The notes under the pieces: model-generated
What the model was told of the DNA's origin: nothing
Seen by the model: the letters and a program-made list of their open reading frames with translations, nothing else
Database searches by the model: none
Source of the DNA: Clostridiales bacterium
GTDB taxonomy: Bacteria > Bacillota > Clostridia > Lachnospirales > CAG-274
Assembly: GCA_021200955.1 (NCBI GenBank)
Contig: JAJQFU010000156.1
Coordinates: 1 to 40,538, forward strand
Direction of reading: 5' to 3'
DNA length: 40,538 nt
Shown: piece after piece, positions 34,548 through 40,538 of the stretch
How the letters are laid out: the number at the start of each line of letters is the position of its first letter
Position numbering within the stretch: position 1 is the stretch's first letter
Translations under genes and position numbers: made by a program

Positions 34548-35090
34548 TCAATAATCAATAACAGTGACTTCTGTAACAATATCATTTTCATCGAGAGTAT
34601 ATTCTGCGTGCTTATAATCATCGAAATAATGCAGCCCGTCCTCCTTGTCGCCGACGTTTTTCACTTTATAACATTTTTTATAGGCTTTTTCTATTTCACT
34701 TTTTGAAGAGCCTACACCTATATTGTCTCTTCCGAAACGAAATTCGGTTGAATATACGTATACAGCCGTAATCCTGTCCCCAATGTCTCCCAAAATAAGA
34801 TTATCCGAACTGAAAACAGCGGTCAATTTATCATCATATTTTGCCCAACAGCTGTATCTTCTTTCATCTCTTGCGTTGAGACCGGGTCTGACAGTAATTT
34901 CATCGGGCTTTCCGTAAATTGAAACAAGCTCACTGAACTGCGGATTTTTTGACAATGATAAACAGCCGTAATAGTCGGTTTCATAATATCTTGTAGCATA
35001 TCTGTAGCCGAAAACAACCGCCGCAGCCAAAAGAACAATTAAAATCAATATGGATATAATACAGCCCGTCTTTAAAGCCTTTTGTTCCAT
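34548..35090 (-). CDS. Unknown membrane-anchored protein, 180 aa, BamE/SmpA-like repeats possible
   Basis: I do not recognise the family with confidence. ATG 35090 is preferred over 35111 because GGGAGGAAAAA precedes it. One N-terminal membrane segment (about residues 9-32) is followed by an outside-facing domain. That domain contains two short units of the kind seen in BamE-like folds: FSELVSIYGKPDEITV and VGSSKSEIEKAYKKC, each a helix followed by strands, and ends EYTLDENDIVTEVTVID. Such folds bind other surface proteins or ligands; this is inference. It forms a two-gene operon with the 125-residue membrane protein. Two cysteines (in YYGCLSL and YSCWAKY) could form a disulphide. Confidence 0.7.
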   Translation of the reverse strand: MEQKALKTGCIISILILIVLLAAAVVFGYRYATRYYETDYYGCLSLSKNPQFSELVSIYGKPDEITVRPGLNARDERRYSCWAKYDDKLTAVFSSDNLILGDIGDRITAVYVYSTEFRFGRDNIGVGSSKSEIEKAYKKCYKVKNVGDKEDGLHYFDDYKHAEYTLDENDIVTEVTVIDY

Positions 35091-35133
35091 AATAGTTTTT
35101 CCTCCCATCAATTATAAAGAACAGATTTTTAAC

Positions 35134-35162
35134 TTGACACAATATAGCCTTTATGGTATTAT
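35134..35162 (+). promoter_or_regulatory. Strong sigma-A promoter with no long gene downstream
   Basis: TTGACA (35134-35139, consensus), 17 nt, TATTAT (35157-35162). It drives only a short transcript that ends at a terminator about 95 nt later. Confidence 0.75.
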
Positions 35163-35168
35163 AAAAAT

Positions 35169-35263
35169 ACAAAGAGGACTGATTTAATGAAGTTATTCCT
35201 CACCAAATTTTACAGTTTAAAATAACCGTTTTGGATTGGAAGCCCTTAGACGGTTATTTTTTT
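35169..35263 (+). ncRNA. Short transcript, candidate antisense RNA or 12-codon peptide mRNA
   Basis: The transcript runs from the promoter to a bidirectional terminator. It carries AGAGGA and a 12-codon frame (35187-35225, MKLFLTKFYSLK) whose stop lies in the terminator stem. Its 3' end overlaps the 3' end of the convergent 31-residue peptide gene, the arrangement of Fst/TxpA-type toxin-antitoxin loci. Whether RNA or peptide is the product is unknown. Confidence 0.5.
35220..35263. terminator. Bidirectional terminator shared by two convergent small transcripts
   Basis: AAATAACCG (35220-35228) pairs with CGGTTATTT (35251-35259), followed by seven T residues on the plus strand; an A/T-rich mirror end is present on the minus side. 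Confidence 0.75.
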
Positions 35264-35349
35264 GTTATGTTACGAATTATATTTATTATGCGTATTGCCA
35301 CTGAAATAATTACAGCAAGCACATATACGTCATAGATAATCGTTATCAT
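35254..35349 (-). CDS. 31-aa hydrophobic peptide, candidate type I toxin
   Basis: ATG at 35349 is preceded by AAAAAAGGAGGTGG at about 9 nt spacing. The peptide begins MITIIYDVYVLAVIISV, is almost wholly hydrophobic with three arginines and two lysines, and ends in NITKK. One membrane helix is expected. These are hallmarks of type I toxins (Fst, TxpA, Ldr-like), though no named family was matched. The stop codon lies inside the bidirectional terminator stem, and the last codons are encoded by the A-run that gives the terminator its U-tract. Upstream on the same strand a second site GAGGTGGTGCTT precedes the minimal frame ATG-ATT-TAA (35403-35395), a possible regulatory uORF. A promoter CTGAAA-17-TATATA (35422-35450) could drive it. 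Confidence 0.55.
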   Translation of the reverse strand: MITIIYDVYVLAVIISVAIRIINIIRNITKK

Positions 35350-35452
35350 AGACAATATCCACCTCCTTTTTTATATAATCCCGAAGATAAGAGCTTAAAT
35401 CATAAGCACCACCTCATTTCATATATAAGTAGGAAGGCGAGGATTTTCAGAA

Positions 35453-35579
35453 CTTTTGACTGCGTCAAAAGCCGGGCACGGCGTTTTTTTGTGGAAAAAA
35501 ATCAGCCGTGCCTGTCCCGACATCTTTCGGGTTCTTACCGCTTTTCAGGTCTCTTTGCTGAAATCCTTAAAAGGATTCT
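35453..35579 (-). ncRNA. Structured RNA of unknown family, five consecutive hairpins
   Basis: Read on the minus strand from a predicted start near 35579: AATCCTT/AAGGATT (35562-35577), TTTCAG/CTGAAA (35543-35563), CCCGA/TCGGG (35516-35531), GGCACGGC/GCCGTGCC (35475-35512, T- and A-rich loop) and CTTTTGAC/GTCAAAAG (35453-35471). An alternative stem GCCG/CGGC followed by TTTT competes with the fourth hairpin on the minus strand. On the plus strand the same GCCG/CGGC is followed by GTTTTTTT, a plausible terminator. No coding frame fits. It could be a stand-alone RNA or a long leader of the 31-residue peptide gene. Confidence 0.5.
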
Positions 35580-35585
35580 AAATAG

Positions 35586-35614
35586 AGTATAACATAAGGC
35601 TGTTAATAAAACAA
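35586..35614 (-). promoter_or_regulatory. Promoter of the structured RNA
   Basis: On the minus strand TTGTTT (35609-35614), 17 nt, TGTTATACT with the -10 at 35586-35591. The predicted start falls exactly at the first hairpin of the structured RNA. Confidence 0.5.
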
Positions 35615-35651
35615 CAAAAAGTTTTATTAAAACCGAAAATTTTTGTTGTTT
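35609..35651. repeat. 12-bp inverted repeat
   Basis: AAACAACAAAAA (35609-35620) is mirrored by TTTTTGTTGTTT (35640-35651), with an inner GTTTT/AAAAC. It covers the -35 of the minus-strand promoter and could be an operator or an A/T-rich hairpin. The remaining 35652-35750 is A/T-rich without other signals. Confidence 0.6.
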
Positions 35652-35750
35652 ATAAGAGTTGAATATATATTTTTATATTTTCTGTATTCAGTGCCATTGG
35701 CGGAGGCATAAAAGATTTTCGAAAAAAATTGGTAAAATTTCAAAAAAAAC

Positions 35751-35779
35751 TTGACTTTTGGTTTTAGGGGGGTTATAAT
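35751..35779 (+). promoter_or_regulatory. Sigma-A promoter of the str operon
   Basis: TTGACT (35751-35756), 17 nt, TATAAT (35774-35779). The leader before rpsL is about 57 nt. Confidence 0.85.
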
Positions 35780-35841
35780 ATTTTGGTGTCTGAAAATATG
35801 ACATGACAAAAGTATTAAGATTTTAAAAGGAGGTGCAGGGA

Positions 35842-36264
35842 ATGCCTACATTCAACCAGTTGGTAAGAAAGGGCAGAAGCACAAAGGTAACAAAGTCTAC
35901 GGCTCCTGCTTTGCTTAAGGGTTATAACACACTTAAGAAAAGAGCCACAGACGCAACTTCTCCTCAGAAAAGAGGGGTTTGTACATCTGTTAAAACAGCT
36001 ACGCCCAAAAAGCCTAACTCAGCTATGAGAAAGATCGCCAGAGTTCGTCTTTCCAACGGTATTGAGGTTACATCTTATATCCCCGGCGAAGGTCATAACC
36101 TTCAGGAGCACAGCGTTGTTCTTATCAGGGGCGGAAGAGTAAAGGATATACCCGGTGTACGTTATCACATCATCAGAGGTACACTTGATACCGCAGGTGT
36201 TGCCGACAGAAAGCAGGCCCGTTCAAAATACGGTGCTAAGCGCGGCAAGAAAAAGAAAAAATAA
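35842..36264 (+). CDS. rpsL: 30S ribosomal protein S12
   Basis: S12 sits at the decoding centre of the 30S subunit and is the usual site of streptomycin-resistance changes. The protein begins [12 protein letters not shown] and includes [20 protein letters not shown] with the decoding-loop lysine (wild-type KPNS), [41 protein letters not shown] and a basic tail. ATG 35842 follows AAAAGGAGGTGCAGGGA; an upstream GTG at 35833 lies within the binding site. The length of 140 residues is normal. It heads the str operon. Usually rpoB, rpoC and an L7Ae-like gene precede it; here they do not. Confidence 0.97.
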   Translation: MPTFNQLVRKGRSTKVTKSTAPALLKGYNTLKKRATDATSPQKRGVCTSVKTATPKKPNSAMRKIARVRLSNGIEVTSYIPGEGHNLQEHSVVLIRGGRVKDIPGVRYHIIRGTLDTAGVADRKQARSKYGAKRGKKKKK

Positions 36265-36269
36265 TTTGT

Positions 36270-36464
36270 GAGATTTTTAAATCTCGGTGCAGAGGAAATA
36301 TTTCCTATGCGCCTGCCTGTATCTAACTAATCTTACTTTTGTCAGTTTTATATATACAAAAGCTGGGGTCGGTAGTGCAAGGCATATGCAGAGGCTGTTT
36401 TTCAGCCTGTGAGTACCTGTGATTTAATAATGAAGATATGCTTAAGCTTAAGCCTAAAGCATAT
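36270..36464 (+). promoter_or_regulatory. Hairpin-rich spacer between rpsL and rpsG, possible S7 control site
   Basis: This 230-nt spacer is long for a str operon. It holds GAGATTT/AAATCTC (36270-36285), AGGAAA/TTTCCT (36293-36306), CTTTTGT/ACAAAAG (36336-36362), AGGCTG/CAGCCT (36392-36408) and ATATGCTT/AAGCATAT (36436-36464), the last just before the rpsG binding site. In E. coli S7 represses translation by binding this spacer. The same role here is inference. Confidence 0.45.
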
Positions 36465-36494
36465 TCTCAAATTTTGATTAAGGAGGGAAGAATC

Positions 36495-36965
36495 GTGCCA
36501 AGAAAAGGACATGTTTCAAAAAGAGAAGTACTGCCCGATCCTATGTACAAAAGCAAAATTGTAACAAAGCTTATAAATTCAATTATGCTTGACGGCAAAA
36601 AGGGTGTTGCTCAGAAGATTGTTTACGGCGCATTCCAGATTGTTGAAGAAAAAACGGGAACACCCGGTCTTGAGGCTTTCGAAACGGCGCTTAACAATAT
36701 TATGCCCGTTCTTGAGGTTAAAGCAAGACGTGTGGGCGGTGCAACCTATCAGGTTCCTATGGAAATCAGAGCCGACAGACGTCTTACACTGGGCTTAAGG
36801 TGGCTTACAACCTACTCAAGAAAGAGAAGCGAAAAGACTATGGATCTTCGCCTTGCCGGTGAAATTATGGACGCTATGAAGAACGAAGGCGGAGCCTGCA
36901 AGAAGAAGGACGAAACACACAAGATGGCAGAAGCAAACAAGGCTTTCAGTCATTTCAAGTGGTAA
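36495..36965 (+). CDS. rpsG: 30S ribosomal protein S7
   Basis: S7 nucleates assembly of the 30S head and lines the E site. The start is GTG 36495, right after AGGAGGGAAGAATC, giving [20 protein letters not shown] as the N terminus; a longer reading from 36438 would be non-homologous. Other marks are [48 protein letters not shown]-like [17 protein letters not shown] and [12 protein letters not shown] at the end. At 156 residues it is the standard size. Confidence 0.97.
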   Translation: MPRKGHVSKREVLPDPMYKSKIVTKLINSIMLDGKKGVAQKIVYGAFQIVEEKTGTPGLEAFETALNNIMPVLEVKARRVGGATYQVPMEIRADRRLTLGLRWLTTYSRKRSEKTMDLRLAGEIMDAMKNEGGACKKKDETHKMAEANKAFSHFKW

Positions 36966-36978
36966 TAACAAAAAACAC

Positions 36979-37008
36979 ATTTTTCAAAGGAATTATCTTT
37001 TGAAAAAT
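36979..37008 (+). other. Hairpin between rpsG and fusA
   Basis: ATTTTTCAAA (36979-36988) pairs with TTTGAAAAAT (36999-37008). There is no strong T-run, so it is more likely a processing or attenuating element than a full terminator. Confidence 0.5.
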
Positions 37009-37031
37009 CTTACTGTTAAGGAGGATTTGTT

Positions 37032-39134
37032 GTGGCAGATAAAAGACAGGTACCTTTGGAGCTTACGCGTAACATAGGTATTATGGCACACATTGACGCC
37101 GGAAAGACAACACTTACCGAAAGAATACTTTATTATACAGGGCGTACCTATAAAATCGGCGATACCCATGAGGGTACAGCCGTTATGGACTGGATGGATC
37201 AGGAACAGGAAAGAGGTATTACAATTACCTCAGCCGCAACAACCACAATGTGGCATATCGGCGACGGTCCCAAACACAGAATCAACATTATAGATACTCC
37301 CGGTCACGTTGACTTCACGGTAGAAGTAGAAAGATCGCTGCGTGTTCTTGACGGCGCAGTAGCAGTTTTCTGCGCTAAGGGCGGAGTTGAACCTCAGAGC
37401 GAGACGGTTTGGCGTCAGGCTGAGAAATATCACGTTCCGCGTATGGCGTTTGTAAACAAGATGGATATTATGGGTGCTGATTTTTATCGTGTTGTAGATA
37501 TGATAAAAACAAGACTTAACGCCAACCCCGTTGTTGTTCAGCTTCCCATAGGCGCCGAAGATATTTTCGAAGGCGTTATAGACCTTATGGAAATGAAGGC
37601 TTATTATTATGAAGATAAGCTGGGAACAGACGTGGAAATCAGAGATATTCCCGAAGATATGGCTGAGAAGGCTCAGGACTACAGGGTAGAAATGGTTGAG
37701 GCAATTGCCGAGACAGATGAAGCCCTTATGGAAAAATATCTTGAAGAGGGAGACTTATCTGTTGAAGAAATGAAGAAGGCTTTAAGAGCAGCCTGCATCG
37801 CCTGTGAAGCAGTTCCCGTATTCTGCGGTTCCGCTTATAAAAACAAGGGCGTTCAGAAGCTTTTGGACGGCGTTCTTGAATATATGCCTGCTCCTACAGA
37901 TATTCCCGCAATTAAGGGTCACCGTCCCGGAGACGAGGAAGCGATTGTTGAAAAGCACGCTTCAGACGAAGAACCTTTTGCAGCCTTGGCATTCAAGATT
38001 ATGAATGACCCCTATGTAGGAAAGCTTGCTTTCTTCAGAGTTTACTCAGGCTGCCTTGAATCGGGTTCTTATGTATATAACTCCGTTAAGGGCAAAAAGG
38101 AAAGAGTAGGACGTATTCTTCAGATGCATGCCAACTCAAGACAGGAAATCGACAAGGTTTATGCCGGAGACATCGCAGCAGCGGTAGGTCTTAAAAACAC
38201 CACAACCGGCGATACACTTTGTACTGAAGAGGACGAGGTTATTCTCGAATCCATGAATTTCCCCGATCCCGTTATATCTGTTGCTATCGAGCCTAAAACA
38301 AAGGCAGGCAGAGACAAAATGGGTATCGCTCTTGCAAAGCTTGCTGAAGAAGACCCCACATTTAAGACTTATACAAATCAGGAAACAGGCGATACTATTA
38401 TCGCAGGTATGGGCGAGCTTCACCTTGAAATTATCGTTGACAGACTTCTTCGTGAATTTAAAGTAGAAGCCAATGTAGGCGCACCTCAGGTTGCTTACAG
38501 AGAGGCATTCGGCAAGAATGTGGACGTTGAAAGCAAATATGCAAGACAGTCCGGCGGCAGAGGTCAGTACGGTCACGTTAAGGTTAAGTTTGAAGTTATG
38601 GAAGCCAATGCGGAATCCACCTTCGAGTTCTCAAATGAAATCGTCGGCGGTGTCGTTCCCAAGGAATATATACCCGCTGTTGAAGCAGGTATTAAAGAGG
38701 CTATGCAGTCGGGCGTTATCGGCGGCTACCCCGTTGTAGGCGTCAGAGCAAGACTTTATGACGGTTCGTTCCACGAAGTAGACTCTTCCGAAATGGCATT
38801 CCATATTGCAGGTTCTATGGCGTTTAAAGACGCTATGAGAAAGTCAAGCCTCGTACTTTTAGAGCCTGTTATGAAGGTTGACGTAACAGTACCCGAGGAA
38901 TATATGGGTGATGTTATCGGCGATATGAACTCAAGACGTGGTAAAATCGAGGGTATGGAAATGGAAAACGGTTTACAGATCGTTCACGGCTATGTTCCCC
39001 TTGCGGAAATGTTCGGCTATTCCACAGACCTGAGAAGCAAAACACAGGGCAGAGGCACCTATGTTATGGAGGTTCACCACTATGAGGCAGTGCCTAAGAG
39101 CATTCAGGAAAAAATTGCTTCAGGCAAGGCTTGA
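37032..39134 (+). CDS. fusA: Elongation factor G
   Basis: EF-G drives translocation of tRNA and mRNA using GTP. The G domain has [19 protein letters not shown] (P-loop about 19-27), the switch region [31 protein letters not shown] and NKMD. Domains II-V follow, with PQVAYREAF and [15 protein letters not shown] in domain IV and [23 protein letters not shown] in domain V. The GTG start at 37032 is preceded by AAGGAGG. The 700-residue length is standard. It is cotranscribed with rpsL and rpsG; tuf downstream also has its own promoter. Features of the fusidic-acid-target EF-G rather than the FusA2 or tetracycline-protection branches are visible. Confidence 0.97.
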   Translation: MADKRQVPLELTRNIGIMAHIDAGKTTLTERILYYTGRTYKIGDTHEGTAVMDWMDQEQERGITITSAATTTMWHIGDGPKHRINIIDTPGHVDFTVEVERSLRVLDGAVAVFCAKGGVEPQSETVWRQAEKYHVPRMAFVNKMDIMGADFYRVVDMIKTRLNANPVVVQLPIGAEDIFEGVIDLMEMKAYYYEDKLGTDVEIRDIPEDMAEKAQDYRVEMVEAIAETDEALMEKYLEEGDLSVEEMKKALRAACIACEAVPVFCGSAYKNKGVQKLLDGVLEYMPAPTDIPAIKGHRPGDEEAIVEKHASDEEPFAALAFKIMNDPYVGKLAFFRVYSGCLESGSYVYNSVKGKKERVGRILQMHANSRQEIDKVYAGDIAAAVGLKNTTTGDTLCTEEDEVILESMNFPDPVISVAIEPKTKAGRDKMGIALAKLAEEDPTFKTYTNQETGDTIIAGMGELHLEIIVDRLLREFKVEANVGAPQVAYREAFGKNVDVESKYARQSGGRGQYGHVKVKFEVMEANAESTFEFSNEIVGGVVPKEYIPAVEAGIKEAMQSGVIGGYPVVGVRARLYDGSFHEVDSSEMAFHIAGSMAFKDAMRKSSLVLLEPVMKVDVTVPEEYMGDVIGDMNSRRGKIEGMEMENGLQIVHGYVPLAEMFGYSTDLRSKTQGRGTYVMEVHHYEAVPKSIQEKIASGKA

Positions 39135-39176
39135 TAAAAAAGTCAACTTATTTTAATTAATTTTAATAATAAATAC

Positions 39177-39205
39177 TTGCAATTTATCGGCAAATTTTAT
39201 ATAAT
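39177..39205 (+). promoter_or_regulatory. Promoter of tuf
   Basis: TTGCAA (39177-39182), 17 nt, TATAAT (39200-39205), giving tuf a start near 39212 independent of the str operon. Confidence 0.75.
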
Positions 39206-39258
39206 AGGTTTAAGATTGTTTAAACTGTAAAATATCTTTTTAAGGAGGAAGTTTCAAA

Positions 39259-40446
39259 ATGGCAAAAGCTAAATTTGAAAGAAGCAAACCACATGTAAAC
39301 ATCGGAACCATCGGTCACGTTGACCATGGTAAGACAACTCTTACAGCAGCTATTACAAAGACTCTTCACGACAGAGAAGGTCTCGGTGAATTCGTAGAAT
39401 TCGATAAGATCGACAAGGCTCCCGAAGAAAGAGCAAGAGGTATAACTATCAACACAACTCACGTTGAATATGAGACAGCTAACAGACACTATGCTCACGT
39501 TGACTGCCCCGGCCATGCTGACTACGTAAAGAACATGATCACAGGTGCTGCTCAGATGGACGGCGCTATCCTCGTAGTTGCTGCAACAGACGGTCCTATG
39601 GCTCAGACAAGAGAGCACATCCTTCTTGCTCGTCAGGTAGGCGTTCCCAAGATCGTTGTATTTATGAACAAGTGCGACATGGTTGACGACGAAGAGCTTC
39701 TTGACCTTGTTGAGATGGAAATCACAGAACTTCTTGAAGAATACGGTTTCGAAGACTGTCCTATCGTTAGAGGTTCAGCTTATCAGGCACTTCAGGATAC
39801 TTCCAGCAAGTGGGCTGACGGCATCATCGAACTTATGGACGTTGTTGACAAGGAAATCCCCACACCCGAGAGAGACGCTGACAAGCCTTTCCTTATGCCC
39901 GTTGAGGACGTATTCTCAATCACAGGCCGTGGTACAGTTGCTACAGGTAGAGTAGAAAGAGGTCAGCTTAAGATTTCTGAGGAAGTTGAAATCGTTGGTA
40001 TCAAAGAAGAAGCACGTAAGGTTGTTGTAACAGGTATCGAAATGTTCCGTAAGCTCCTTGACTTTGCTCAGGCAGGCGACAACATCGGCGCACTCCTTCG
40101 TGGTGTTCAGAGAACTGAAATCGAAAGAGGACAGGTTCTTGCTAAGCCCGGTACAATCACACCTCATACACACTTCAAGGGTCAGGTTTACGTTTTGACA
40201 GCTGATGAAGGCGGACGTCATAAGCCTTTCTTCACAAACTACCGTCCTCAGTTCTATTTCAGAACAACAGACGTTACAGGCGTTATCACTCTTCCCGAGG
40301 GAACAGAAATGTGTATGCCCGGCGACAACGTAGAGATGGAAGTTGAACTTATTCAGCCTATCGCTATGGAAAAGGGTCTTCGTTTCGCTATCCGTGAAGG
40401 CGGCAGAACAGTAGGCTCAGGCGCTGTTACTGAAATTATCGAATAA
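39259..40446 (+). CDS. tuf: Elongation factor Tu
   Basis: EF-Tu carries aminoacyl-tRNA to the ribosome as a GTP complex. Diagnostic stretches are [69 protein letters not shown] and the beta-barrel domains II-III ([13 protein letters not shown], then [17 protein letters not shown] and [14 protein letters not shown]). The 395 residues end [11 protein letters not shown] as usual. The start follows AAGGAGGAAGTTTC. It has strongly biased codon use, typical of one of the most expressed genes. The leader shares a 15-nt word with the candidate sRNA at 9.6 kb. Confidence 0.98.
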   Translation: MAKAKFERSKPHVNIGTIGHVDHGKTTLTAAITKTLHDREGLGEFVEFDKIDKAPEERARGITINTTHVEYETANRHYAHVDCPGHADYVKNMITGAAQMDGAILVVAATDGPMAQTREHILLARQVGVPKIVVFMNKCDMVDDEELLDLVEMEITELLEEYGFEDCPIVRGSAYQALQDTSSKWADGIIELMDVVDKEIPTPERDADKPFLMPVEDVFSITGRGTVATGRVERGQLKISEEVEIVGIKEEARKVVVTGIEMFRKLLDFAQAGDNIGALLRGVQRTEIERGQVLAKPGTITPHTHFKGQVYVLTADEGGRHKPFFTNYRPQFYFRTTDVTGVITLPEGTEMCMPGDNVEMEVELIQPIAMEKGLRFAIREGGRTVGSGAVTEIIE

Positions 40447-40479
40447 TTTTAGATTAATAAGCTTAAAAAAGCATAATAT

Positions 40480-40513
40480 AAACCGCTGTCTTAATCAAGA
40501 CGGCGGTTTTTTT
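40480..40513 (+). terminator. Intrinsic terminator of tuf
   Basis: AAACCGC pairs with GCGGTTT, continued by GTCTT/AAGAC around an AATC loop, followed by seven or more T residues. The window ends shortly after. Confidence 0.93.
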
Positions 40514-40538
40514 GTCTGTAAAGCTATATATTTGCCTC

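Noticed and set aside
35187-35225. 12-codon frame as a confirmed gene
   Set aside because: It has an acceptable binding site but is too short to support on sequence alone, and its stop lies in the terminator stem; it is kept only as part of the short transcript.
36360-36420. tRNA-like or T-box element before rpsG
   Set aside because: There is no cloverleaf, no CCA-side stem and no T-box sequence; only independent hairpins.

Overview
The window looks like chromosome of a low-to-mid GC Firmicute of class Clostridia. Supporting signs are the rpsO-pnp and rpsL-rpsG-fusA-tuf blocks with Gram-positive-like proteins, AAGGAGG-type ribosome binding sites, sigma-A promoters of the TTGACA-17-TATAAT kind (often with an extended TGn), a BofC-like sporulation-associated domain protein, and a secreted GH95 fucosidase that suggests a gut or other host-associated habitat. 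No rRNA, tRNA, CRISPR array or complete insertion sequence was seen.

Layout. 1-479: a divergent small hydrophobic ORF (minus) and the promoter of an envelope/division operon. 480-7927 (plus): zapA, a U32 peptidase-family protein, a SEDS (FtsW/RodA) polymerase, its class B penicillin-binding protein and a sugar-binding lipoprotein, with two ATGA overlaps. 8018-9451: a BofC-C-like protein and a copper-amine-oxidase-N-like secreted protein. 9452-9926 contains a strong candidate small RNA (about 9612-9738). 9927-11261: pgi. 11377-14036 (minus): rpsO-pnp with a structured leader. 14307-17919: a type IV McrBC-like restriction module followed by a small unknown gene with a palindrome over its promoter. 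18003-20340 (minus): nadB-nadC. 20608-21375: L,D-transpeptidase. 21482-24562 (minus) and 24729-26129 (plus): secreted GH95 alpha-fucosidase divergent from a MocR-type regulator. 26110-27276 (minus): cyclopropane-fatty-acid synthase. 27545-32407 (minus): pfk, ppx/gppA and ppk. 32724-34052: purine permease with a structured leader. 34137-35090 (minus): two unknown membrane-anchored proteins. 35112-35841: a dense non-coding region with small transcripts, a 31-residue hydrophobic peptide gene and a chain of hairpins. 35842-40446: str operon and tuf.

How it works together. Most genes are housekeeping: septal or elongation wall synthesis, glycolysis (pgi, pfk), RNA decay, NAD synthesis, polyphosphate turnover and translation. 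The accessory parts are the McrBC module, the fucosidase, four copies of a short two-hairpin repeat placed just beyond stop codons, and the peptide/RNA cluster at 35.1-35.6 kb. The best candidates for undescribed biology are that cluster (it resembles a type I toxin-antitoxin locus), the candidate sRNA at 9.6 kb with its C-rich loop, and the purine-permease leader whose hairpin loop is complementary to its own Shine-Dalgarno region. All are inferred from sequence pattern only.
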